A stretch of DNA of 64,000 bases, taken from NCBI RefSeq assembly GCF_035621455.1, contig NZ_CP141822.1, positions 1,612,001 to 1,676,000 on the forward strand, written 5' to 3'. The translations under genes were made by a program, and so were the position numbers. Below are positions 16,456 through 23,557 of the stretch, piece by piece. Below the pieces are notes generated by a model. That model saw only the letters and a list, made by a program, of their open reading frames with translations, was not told the DNA's origin and made no database searches. Position 1 is the first letter of the stretch. Each line of letters starts with the position of its first letter. Origin of the DNA: Vibrio natriegens NBRC 15636 = ATCC 14048 = DSM 759. GTDB lineage: Bacteria; Pseudomonadota; Gammaproteobacteria; Enterobacterales; Vibrionaceae.

Positions 16456-18175
16456 ATATTTAGAGACCTACCAACAAGAAGCTTTGCAGGAAGCATTGGT
16501 TGAGTTACAACAAGCCAAGCATAGAGAAAAATTGCTCGCTGACGAGAACAAAGCCATTCTTTCGGCAATATCAGCCATGAGCGAAGCCAAAAACCGCAAT
16601 GAAATCTTCTCTGGCTTAAATACGGTCTTAAAAAAATACATTAACTTTGAAGACTTTATCGTTATTACTCGTGACGATAACAGGCAATCTTTCAAAACGT
16701 TAATATCAACGAACAGCGTATTCGACACGGTTAATTGGTTACACGGTAACACCATGGAGCGAGCGCTAAATGGTGAATGTGTATTACTGTTCGAACCATT
16801 AAGGTTGGGCGAGTTCTCTAACTTAAATATATTCGTCAAGAACCACGTGAACTCTGTCATTCTGACTGGCATTCGCTCTGAAGTAACTCAAAATATAATC
16901 CTATTAATTGGAGCACAAAAAGGGCACTTCAGTATTGAAAACAAAGAAACACTTCGACGCTTTCGCCCTCTAATAGAGCGAGCGGTAATAGACATCGAGA
17001 CCAAAGAGAAGTTACAACGTATCGTTGATGTACGTACAACAGAGCTAGCTAAAGCACGCGAAGAAGCTGAACTCGCAAACCAATCTAAGTCCGAGTTTCT
17101 GGCCATGATGAGCCATGAAATCCGAACGCCGCTTAATTCCGTTCTGGGTATGCTCGATATATTAAGGCAATCAACATTATCCAACGAGCAGTTCGAAGCG
17201 CTGTGTCAAATGGAGAGCTCTGCGGAACTGCTTCTCGCCATCATAAGTGACATCCTGGATCTCTCTAAAATCGAGTCGGGTAGCTTTCAGTTACATGAAC
17301 AGTGGACCAATTTAAGTGACGCTGTGACTTTTGTCATTTCCCAGCAAAAACAAATAGCTATTAGCAAAAACCTCAACTTCAATCTTGATTGCCGCATACC
17401 GCAAGACAAACAGTATTGGATTGATTCGACCAGGTTATCTCAGGTTTTATTTAATCTTATCGGTAACGCGATTAAATTCACCGACAGCGGTACAGTGAGC
17501 GTTTCGGTTTTGGAACAGAAAGACGAGCTAATAATTTCCGTCTCTGACACGGGCATTGGTATATCAAAAGCCAAACAAGCTCGTTTATTCACGGCTTTTC
17601 ATCAAGGCGACAGATCGATAACCAGACGTTTCGGAGGAACAGGATTAGGCCTGGCTATCACCAAACATTTAGTAGAGATGATGCGCGGAACCATCATAGT
17701 TGATAGTAAAGAACACGTGGGCTCGTCATTCACAATAAAGATTCCGGTATTGACTAGGCTTCATCAGAATCGTCCTGTAAAAATCGAAGCAAACAGCCCA
17801 GTCAAAGCGTTAAATTTACTTGTGGTTGAAGATACACATTCAAACCAGCTCGTGATTAAATTAATTCTCAACAAGTTAGGACATAACGTTCACATCTCAA
17901 GCCATGGCGAAGAAGCACTGGCATTTCTGGAAGATAACAGCGACTCAATCGACATTATACTTATGGATGTATCGATGCCAGTCATGGACGGCATTACCGC
18001 AACGCGCTTGATCCGAGAAAAAGGCATCACGATTCCAATCATCGCATTAACAGCACACGCTTTAGAAAGTGACCGTGACAAATGCTTAGAAGCCGGTATG
18101 GACAGCTTCATTTCCAAACCAGTCCGTAGACAAGACATCTATGAAGCCATTCAAGTGTTTGTAGAAAATGATTAG
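16445..18175 (+). CDS. Hybrid sensor histidine kinase partnered with NosP (NahK/VpsS-like)
   Basis: A 576-residue soluble hybrid kinase. Residues 1-50 are coiled coil, about 50-185 resemble a GAF-like sensor region, and a second coiled coil leads to the HisKA domain with the H-box MMSHEIRTPLNSVLGM (about 218-233). The ATPase domain has the N-box LIGNAIKFTD, G1 DTGIGI and G2 GGTGLGLAI. A receiver domain occupies about 455-573 with the phospho-acceptor in IILMDVSMPVMDG. No membrane helices and no Hpt domain, so phosphate must pass to a separate phosphotransfer protein. In V. cholerae the equivalent VpsS signals through LuxU; that link is inferred here. Confidence 0.88.
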   Translation: MKDKYLETYQQEALQEALVELQQAKHREKLLADENKAILSAISAMSEAKNRNEIFSGLNTVLKKYINFEDFIVITRDDNRQSFKTLISTNSVFDTVNWLHGNTMERALNGECVLLFEPLRLGEFSNLNIFVKNHVNSVILTGIRSEVTQNIILLIGAQKGHFSIENKETLRRFRPLIERAVIDIETKEKLQRIVDVRTTELAKAREEAELANQSKSEFLAMMSHEIRTPLNSVLGMLDILRQSTLSNEQFEALCQMESSAELLLAIISDILDLSKIESGSFQLHEQWTNLSDAVTFVISQQKQIAISKNLNFNLDCRIPQDKQYWIDSTRLSQVLFNLIGNAIKFTDSGTVSVSVLEQKDELIISVSDTGIGISKAKQARLFTAFHQGDRSITRRFGGTGLGLAITKHLVEMMRGTIIVDSKEHVGSSFTIKIPVLTRLHQNRPVKIEANSPVKALNLLVVEDTHSNQLVIKLILNKLGHNVHISSHGEEALAFLEDNSDSIDIILMDVSMPVMDGITATRLIREKGITIPIIALTAHALESDRDKCLEAGMDSFISKPVRRQDIYEAIQVFVEND

Positions 18176-18176
18176 C

Positions 18177-18224
18177 CTTAATATAGATCTTAACAATCGA
18201 TAGATTATTAAGATCTATATTAAG
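18177..18224. repeat. Large perfect hairpin after the kinase gene
   Basis: Inverted repeat with 17-base perfect arms: CTTAATATAGATCTTAA (18177-18193) and its complement (18208-18224), with a 14-base loop that can itself pair AATC-GATA-GATT. It begins two bases after the kinase stop codon. It is AT-rich and lacks a long T run, so it may be a terminator or a boundary element. Confidence 0.8.
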
Positions 18225-18340
18225 TATTTTATGGTAAATAGCCATTATGTTTAATGAAAGCCTCAAACCCCTAGATGAAATTGAAATAAGAGAGGGATAG
18301 GAGGCTAAACGAGTAAAGATTTGGCGTAGCGTTATGCTTT

Positions 18341-18368
18341 ATTTAACATAATATACATAATGCGCACT
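18341..18368 (-). other. dif site, XerC/XerD chromosome-dimer resolution site
   Basis: Read on the minus strand the 28 bases split as XerC arm AGTGCGCATTA, centre TGTATA and XerD arm TTATGTTAAAT. This matches E. coli dif in the XerD arm and differs by one or two bases elsewhere, and is nearly identical to Vibrio dif1. It marks the point where XerCD, activated by FtsK, resolves chromosome dimers at the terminus of the larger chromosome. Filamentous phages such as CTX and f237 integrate at this site in Vibrio; the sequence to the right is decayed and may be related to such events. Confidence 0.93.
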
Positions 18369-18409
18369 AAAGGGTTAAAAGATTAACAGTGCTGATGTCA
18401 GCTTAATTA

Positions 18410-19025
18410 CACCGTATTTGGCTTTTGCTTCTTTAAAGGTTTTATCCGCTTTCTTGCCTGGACCATGAATTCAACTTCACCACGACGTCCAATTTTTTAA
18501 AAACCAGTCATCAGCTTTAAACGCCGATTAAGTTCTTACACTGATTCTTTTGTTACGTTCGACACCATGCACGTAGGCTCGGCATCTTGCTTATTCATCT
18601 TGTTCATTCAAGTAACCGAATAGCTGGATTGATTTTCTATTGCTTGCCTACAGCAACTATATCCTTGAACTAAAATTCGCTCGGTTTATCAGTTCAAGTT
18701 GGCGTTCTTGAAGTTCTGCTACTAATTCGCCTGAGCATTCTAATTGAGCCGTACTTTCTTACGCTCTGATTTTCTAGAGTTCTCATTGTGTAGATACGCT
18801 CTCAACATTTCTGACTGTCCGACTTACTGGCGTTCAGTGAAATGTTGTTTGCTGCTTCTTATAAACTCAAAGCGCTTTAACTTTAATCCGGAGTTATTGG
18901 CGGCGTCACTTGCACCAAGTTCCTGCTGCGTATGGCTCTTGGTGTTTCTCAAGTGTCGCCTTCATTTCTATTGGGAGCTTACTACCAGAATGTGCGTGCG
19001 CGATTTGTTTGTAGAAAGTTCCCGT
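18410..19025 (-). pseudogene. Decayed coding sequence next to dif
   Basis: On the minus strand several frames each give protein-like stretches broken by stops and frame changes: about 18908-19025 (TFYKQIAHAHSGSKLP followed by IEMKATLEKHQEPYAAGTW), about 18750-18905 (NNSGLKLKRFEFIRSSK), about 18660-18748 (CSGELVAELQERQLELI) and about 18410-18600 (MNKQDAEPTCMVSNVTKESV, one stop, then ELNRRLKLMTGF and IGRRGEVEFMVQ). This suggests one or more decayed genes. The first piece faintly recalls the Y-K...H-LP region of gene II/X-type phage replication proteins, but this is a guess. Confidence 0.35.
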
Positions 19026-19031
19026 TCCTAA

Positions 19032-19268
19032 CTAGTGTGACATGTGGCATTCGTTACAACACCAATAACAACCATTTGACTGGTCGTATTTTTTCTTTGC
19101 TTCAATGACTGCTTCAGCACAATTATCAAATAAGCCTAAATAAGTCTTGGATTGGATTCTATCAAAATGAGGACAACCCGAGTTATGGACTTCATGGTCA
19201 CCACTATTATGGACCTCGTGGTCGCTATTATCTTGAGCTATATCGCTTACGTAATATGCTAGTTTCAT
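19032..19268 (-). CDS. Small Cys/His-rich protein with an internal repeat
   Basis: A 78-residue protein of unknown function. Residues 16-31 contain a direct repeat, DHEVHNSG twice in tandem. The rest reads GCPHFDRIQSKTYLGLFDNC and ends with NGCYWCCNECHMSH, giving four cysteines and two histidines in the last 13 residues plus GCPH and NC earlier: a likely zinc-binding fold. There is no strong ribosome-binding site. It lies between decayed segments and could be a small mobile-type gene. Codon-level conservation of the two repeat copies (they differ at third positions) supports that it is or was translated. Confidence 0.55.
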   Translation of the reverse strand: MKLAYYVSDIAQDNSDHEVHNSGDHEVHNSGCPHFDRIQSKTYLGLFDNCAEAVIEAKKKYDQSNGCYWCCNECHMSH

Positions 19269-19744
19269 TGTCTAGCCCATCTTGTTAAATGTGATATTCA
19301 AGATAAATATAGCTGAAAAAACCAGACTGAGAATACACGCCATATTCAGATCCCACATCTACCTGAATCTTGTTGATTTATCATTGACATTAAGTTACGC
19401 GGTCACTAAAACTTAGATTCACTAGAATGTTTACTGACGACTTGTGGAGCTAACTTCATGACTTCCCTGCTCTTTTTTCTGAAGAGCCAAGTAGCGTTGG
19501 TTTGATTACCCAATGGCCGTCGTTAGTCTAGGTTTAAAATCATCGAGAAACGCGCCATTGTCACCACACCGTCGTGAGTTCAGCCCGAAGGAATTAGAAA
19601 GCTTTGCGTGACGAACATTTTTAGTTTGGCGAAATGTATGGTCACATCAGCCAACCTAAGGTCTATCCTGCAAAAGAAAACGTCTTACCGTTTCGTGGCG
19701 GCCATCGAACGAAAGCCGCCGAATGGATACCCAGCAAGCGTAAA
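19269..19744. other. Gene-poor stretch with plus-strand gene remnants
   Basis: No intact gene seen. A plus-strand frame at about 19600-19750 reads KALRDEHF, a stop, then FGEMYGHISQPKVYPAKENV and ends SKRKLT, protein-like but broken by a stop codon; other fragments upstream are in different frames. I do not recognise the parent gene. Confidence 0.4.
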
Positions 19745-20182
19745 TTAACCTAACTTGATAAGGCAACGACCGCCTCTAGCTGAGATAGAATTTAAAGATA
19801 CTCCATTCGCATACAAGCCAGATTCATCCGAACCGTATACACTAAAACCTAAGCTTCTTAAGTCTAGGTGATGTATATGAAATCGCTCCGTTCTCGATCT
19901 GGTGCCTTTAAGGATAAAATGGTCATCTACATAAATTTCCACGTTACTAGTTGTAACATTGCAAATAACGGATTCATGCTTCGCTCTGGAGTCATCTACC
20001 AAAGCGAACGAATCGCCATTTTCAACTAATACCGTTAGCCATATTCTTGGCTTTATCCCATTCGCAATTACAATTGGCTCTATATCTTTGTATTCAATAA
20101 TTTTTTGCGTTTCATAAACTCTACTTCCACATATAAGTAACTCTTTGAAAGGAATTTTATTTATTGACTTCAAATGGCTCAT
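19745..20182 (-). CDS. Unknown protein, third gene of the TIR operon
   Basis: A 145-residue protein with no signal peptide and no membrane helix. It looks beta-rich (alternating hydrophobic strands such as RIWLTVLVENGDSFALVDD and NVEIYVDDHFIL) and ends with GRCLIKLG. I do not recognise a family. Its ATG overlaps the TIR gene stop by four bases (ATGA), so it is translated with it. In an operon with a TIR protein and a membrane protein it may be a sensor or specificity subunit, or an immunity-type partner; this is inference from position only. Confidence 0.75.
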   Translation of the reverse strand: MSHLKSINKIPFKELLICGSRVYETQKIIEYKDIEPIVIANGIKPRIWLTVLVENGDSFALVDDSRAKHESVICNVTTSNVEIYVDDHFILKGTRSRTERFHIHHLDLRSLGFSVYGSDESGLYANGVSLNSISARGGRCLIKLG

Positions 20183-21003
20183 TCGTTTGTATCCAGCATC
20201 ATACTTAATTTTTCTAGGTCTGCCGCAACTTCTGATATACCTAGCGGGTTTACAGGGTTTTCGTACACTGCATCGAAATAAACATCTCTTTCATTTAAAT
20301 TAAGCCTTTGTATTAATTCATTTTTTATTAATATGGATTTCGATTGATATTTGTTAGAAAAACTATTTAATAACCACTTTTTTAATTGATGTTGTCTCTT
20401 AGTCCGCGCCTCCCAAAGTTTGGAAAACTCAGCTTCAGAATGAAGGGACCGAATTGGACTATTAAGGCTCTCGGTTTTCTGTTCGTGCTGGATTAGTTCT
20501 TCTCTAATTAAATTTACTAGCTCTTCTGCTGTCGATTTTAATAACTCATTGGTCAGTGACTTTTGTTTTGTTATTGTTATCCCGTCATCTTGCAGTTTTT
20601 GTTTAATGAACTTAACTATCTCATCTGGCACAAATTCTCGGGCATCCAAATAACCAGTTGTGTCTGGAATATCAGGAATAATAGTGTCATCAAACTTTAC
20701 GGGTAATATGTACTCCCTACTTTCTTTAAATGCTCTCGCCTGAGCCATTCGTTTTTCGTGTGAGGTCCAAAGTTTTTTAGCATAATGCTCGGAAATAAAC
20801 ATTACAACGTAGCGGGATCTATTTTGATAAACGTCTGTTAGGTGCTGGTAAAGATCCTTACCCCAGAGAGAGGCTTGCTCATACTTGTCGTAAAAAACTG
20901 ATATACCATTATTCTTTAACCCAGAGGCAACAGCATCGACATACTCTCTATCTTCACCAGCAAAAGATAGGGATATTAAATAATCACAGCTTTCACTACT
21001 CAT
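20179..21003 (-). CDS. TIR-domain protein, probable NAD-consuming effector
   Basis: A 274-residue protein. Residues 5-140 form a TIR domain: the first strand and loop read YLISLSFAGEDREYVDAVAS, the BB-loop region is DKYEQASLWGKDL, and the fourth region YVVMFISEHYAKKLWTSHEK carries Glu83 in the W-x-x-x-E context where TIR NADases have their catalytic glutamate. Residues 150-274 are mostly helical, charged and of unknown fold. The gene is coupled on both sides: its ATG overlaps the stop of the membrane-protein gene (TAATG) and its stop overlaps the next start (ATGA). Prokaryotic TIR proteins in such contexts are usually antiviral. The DNA is visibly richer in A+T than its core neighbours. Confidence 0.9.
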   Translation of the reverse strand: MSSESCDYLISLSFAGEDREYVDAVASGLKNNGISVFYDKYEQASLWGKDLYQHLTDVYQNRSRYVVMFISEHYAKKLWTSHEKRMAQARAFKESREYILPVKFDDTIIPDIPDTTGYLDAREFVPDEIVKFIKQKLQDDGITITKQKSLTNELLKSTAEELVNLIREELIQHEQKTESLNSPIRSLHSEAEFSKLWEARTKRQHQLKKWLLNSFSNKYQSKSILIKNELIQRLNLNERDVYFDAVYENPVNPLGISEVAADLEKLSMMLDTNE

Positions 21004-21410
21004 TAGCCCAAAACTCCAAACATCAAAAATAAAACTATAGAAATCACACTTCCATAAAACACCAACAGAGTTTTGGAAAAAGCCGTATTGAACAAACTCT
21101 CTCCACCGCCTACTTGTTCTAAATCTAAGGTAAGTGCATCACTTTTAACCTCATTCTTTGCCACTAGGTTATAAAGCTGGATGTATGAACGTTCGAGCGA
21201 AAGATAATAAGCATCCATCAACCAGAATAAAAATAATGGCATGTAAGAGATAAGAGCAAACGACTTGTTAGATGAACTCGGAGATAACGCAAATAGAGCG
21301 GCAATTAGTGTAATACACCACCCCTTTAGCAGAAAAGAATTTTGCCCCATACGGGTTATAGTAGACTGAATGAATGTTAAATGTGCGATTTTAACGCTGT
21401 TTTCGCTCAC
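21003..21410 (-). CDS. Membrane protein, first gene of the TIR operon
   Basis: A 135-residue protein starting with GTG at 21410 (AAGG eight bases upstream). It has an N-terminal amphipathic segment (IAHLTFIQSTITRMGQNSFL), a helix pair at about 27-65 (GWCITLIAALFAL and ALISYMPLFLFWLMDAYYL) and a C-terminal helix at about 110-134, i.e. three membrane segments with a cytoplasmic stretch between. This fold type recurs beside TIR and other conflict-system genes, where it is thought to be a membrane-perturbing or anchoring part. Its stop overlaps the TIR start by one base. Confidence 0.8.
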   Translation of the reverse strand: MSENSVKIAHLTFIQSTITRMGQNSFLLKGWCITLIAALFALSPSSSNKSFALISYMPLFLFWLMDAYYLSLERSYIQLYNLVAKNEVKSDALTLDLEQVGGGESLFNTAFSKTLLVFYGSVISIVLFLMFGVLG

Positions 21411-21510
21411 TATAGTGACCTTAATAAACTATAAAACACAGTGATATTAATATGGGCGAATATCAACAAGATCAAGCCACGGTTTAATAAACTTGAAGTC
21501 AGGCAAAAGA

Positions 21511-21542
21511 AAAGCCGAGAGCCATAGATAAGGTTCGGCTTT
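21511..21542 (-). terminator. Hairpin with a near copy at 23305
   Basis: AAAGCCGA / TCGGCTTT with a 16-base loop, followed on the minus strand by TCTTTT. Likely the end of the leftward PH-domain/GNAT transcript. The right-hand 14 bases (TAAGGTTCGGCTTT) are identical to those at 23323-23336. Confidence 0.6.
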
Positions 21543-21700
21543 GTTTTTGGATAAATGAATGGAGGGGAAAAGTTCCAAGTACCCTACTTTTCTCAGCTTT
21601 CTAGCTATATCGCAAGGCACCCTGAGCGCCACCAGCTACTATAAAAATTGAGTGTAACCCTTCAAAATACCGTGCGTAGTGAATCTATAAAGCTGGCTTG

Positions 21701-22078
21701 TTAGCCCATCACACATTGGCTGATGTGTTTATTAAAAGTGACCAGATCAAAAGATCCTTTAATCTCAAACAGCACTTTACCAACCTCGCTCAGGTAAAGC
21801 TCGATCTCACAATCCAGATCCAATGTGCCGGACGTCTCAACAGAGAACGCGTTTACCTTGCTGTACGGCAATGATGTATAGTCCACTTTTGAACCTGTAA
21901 TCCCCTGAACGTTCGCAGCAATAACTCGTTTGTTGGTGAAAACCACTTGATCGCGAATACTTTTGAAAGCGGCAATGATTTCTTCGCCATCAATCAGAAA
22001 CTTGTAGAAATCTTCTCTCACCTTCGATTGTTCAATCGGTTTTAGCTTAAACACCGATGAGTTTTCAAAATCGATCAT
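21701..22078 (-). CDS. Bacterial PH-domain protein
   Basis: A 125-residue cytoplasmic protein that is almost entirely one bacterial pleckstrin-homology domain: FLIDGEEIIAAFKSIRDQVVFTNKRVI is the typical opening (the TNKR motif is diagnostic), followed by the YTSLPYSKVNAFSVET segment and a final helix. Function unknown; such proteins have been linked to stress responses and to surfaces or envelope, but nothing here decides. It follows a GNAT gene by nine bases in the same direction. Confidence 0.85.
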   Translation of the reverse strand: MIDFENSSVFKLKPIEQSKVREDFYKFLIDGEEIIAAFKSIRDQVVFTNKRVIAANVQGITGSKVDYTSLPYSKVNAFSVETSGTLDLDCEIELYLSEVGKVLFEIKGSFDLVTFNKHISQCVMG

Positions 22079-22087
22079 GACTATCTC

Positions 22088-22558
22088 CTATTCAGGTATG
22101 CGTTTTTGAGCCAGTTGCCCTCGTGTATCCATCTCACCAACGTCTTTCCAGCCATGTTTACGATAGAACGCAACACCTTGGCTATTGGCTGGTAAATACC
22201 TTAACTGGACATACTGGCATTTGGCAGATTTTAATTGTGAAAATATGAAGTCTTGCAACTCGCCACCCAAACCTTGACCACGAAACTCCGGTTTTAAGTA
22301 AAAAAGGTTTATGTAGCCATATTTTACGCCTTCATCATCGATCAAGTCTTTCCTAAACTCGATTTGACCAATGGTTTCATCGTTCTTGATTGCATGATAA
22401 AAACCAGCGTCCGGCAAAGACGCTAATCTCTCAAACCATGCTGCCGTATCTTCAGTATTAAAGCCATCAAGACTGCCATAACTGACTGCATAAGCATCTC
22501 TACGAAAGGCTATACATAAATCTAATTGCTGTTCGATGTTTACGGGAACAAATTCCAT
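22088..22558 (-). CDS. GNAT-family N-acetyltransferase
   Basis: A 156-residue acetyl-CoA-dependent N-acetyltransferase. The acetyl-CoA-binding motif A reads FYLKPEFRGQGLGGELQDFI (about 96-115), and the C-terminal motif B has SQGVAFYRKHGWKDVGEM. The substrate cannot be told from sequence. It is part of a probable unit with the PH-domain gene. A second GNAT gene lies 111 bases upstream in the same direction but is only distantly similar. Confidence 0.88.
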   Translation of the reverse strand: MEFVPVNIEQQLDLCIAFRRDAYAVSYGSLDGFNTEDTAAWFERLASLPDAGFYHAIKNDETIGQIEFRKDLIDDEGVKYGYINLFYLKPEFRGQGLGGELQDFIFSQLKSAKCQYVQLRYLPANSQGVAFYRKHGWKDVGEMDTRGQLAQKRIPE

Positions 22559-22669
22559 TTATCGCTCCGTGATTGGTCAGGCTCTGACGTTAAGGTAGAT
22601 AGTGAATGGCTAATGGTAATCGTCAATGGAAGCCCAAGCTTGAGATGAGCGCATGGCAGCCGAAAGACA

Positions 22670-23146
22670 CTAAAATTGTTTTTCCATGCGTAACAGCTTC
22701 CACGACTTGCCATTAAAGTATCGGGTACCGGATTCAACCGTTAACGTCTTAAAACCAAGAGATTCATAACACTTCCTAGCCGCCGTATTATGTTCAAAGA
22801 CCGCTAAACTCAGTATTTCGGCAGACAAATCATTTCTTGCCTTATCAATCACTAGCGTCATCATCTTCTTTGCGAGCCCTTGGCCACGAAACTCTTCGCT
22901 TATAAAAACGCGACAGATCCGATAATGATCTTCTGTTACTTTGTACAGTTCGATAAATCCTACATGGTCGTTGTTCATAGTGACAAGATAAGGGTGCACT
23001 TCAGCTTGAGCACAGTGTCGTTTGATTTGTGTTTGAGTCAATGGAAAAGTGTATGCTGGCCCGCCCCATAAGTAATTCAACTCATCGGTCTTAATCCATT
23101 CCACCAGCTGTTTAAAATGGGATTGTTTAAACTCGGTTAACTGCAT
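22670..23146 (-). CDS. GNAT-family N-acetyltransferase (RimI-like)
   Basis: A 158-residue N-acetyltransferase of the RimI/RimJ-like group. The opening FKQLVEWIKTDELNYLWGGP and the motif ICRVFISEEFRGQGLAKKM (acetyl-CoA binding, about 79-97) are clear, as is the C-terminal ARKCYESLGFKTL. Substrate unknown. It is the first gene of the leftward GNAT/PH group and is preceded by a 400-base stretch with a hairpin. Confidence 0.88.
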   Translation of the reverse strand: MQLTEFKQSHFKQLVEWIKTDELNYLWGGPAYTFPLTQTQIKRHCAQAEVHPYLVTMNNDHVGFIELYKVTEDHYRICRVFISEEFRGQGLAKKMMTLVIDKARNDLSAEILSLAVFEHNTAARKCYESLGFKTLTVESGTRYFNGKSWKLLRMEKQF

Positions 23147-23557
23147 ACTTCTCCTGAAGATCCAAAGCGTTATCGTTAATCAACAGGTAGAATAATACAG
23201 CTTGCTAGCATTCGTCACAAACTTCGCGTTTATAAACCGTTTGAGACTCATCAAGACAGTCACGCATTTCATTTGGTGCTTTTTGATAATCAGCTCCAAA
23301 ACTAAAAGCCGAACCCCATCGCTAAGGTTCGGCTTTAGTGTTGGCTTCATATTTGAGTAGTCAATACGACTCAAATGTGTAAGCCAGTCGAGGCCAATCG
23401 ACTTGTCTATGTTATGAGCAGCTGGCACCTTGTGTAAACCGTCATTTTTAGGGTTACGAAGTATGTCGCAAGGTTTCTTATACGCTTTCATTATTGCTGT
23501 TAAGCTTTAGAGCCAACACATAATGATTCCGTTTTGTTTTTTACTGAACACGACAAA
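23147..23557. other. Intergenic stretch with a hairpin and a partial repeat
   Basis: Contains the hairpin at 23305-23336 and the sequence TGTCGCAAGG at 23464-23473, both of which have counterparts in the gap at 21411-21700 (hairpin 21511-21542 and TATCGCAAGG at 21608-21617). An open frame of 103 codons on the minus strand spans the hairpin and is not believed to be a gene. Confidence 0.5.
23305..23336 (-). terminator. Hairpin, near copy of the one at 21511
   Basis: Perfect 11-base arms AAAGCCGAACC / GGTTCGGCTTT with a 10-base loop and T-rich flank on the minus strand; probable end of the DUF2726-gene transcript. Confidence 0.65.

Noticed and set aside
18744..19031. 95-codon plus-strand frame in the dif-proximal region
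   Set aside because: Opposite the better minus-strand fragments, odd composition with many Cys/Leu, no ribosome-binding site or family match.
21447..21632. 61-codon minus-strand frame
   Set aside because: Runs through the hairpin at 21511; no ribosome-binding site; only loosely similar to the frame at 23180, which also spans a hairpin.
21701..23146. PH-domain and two acetyltransferase genes as superintegron cassettes
   Set aside because: Small genes of cassette type, but no attC repeats were found between them.
23180..23491. 103-codon minus-strand frame
   Set aside because: Contains a perfect terminator-like hairpin in its middle; more likely non-coding repeat DNA.
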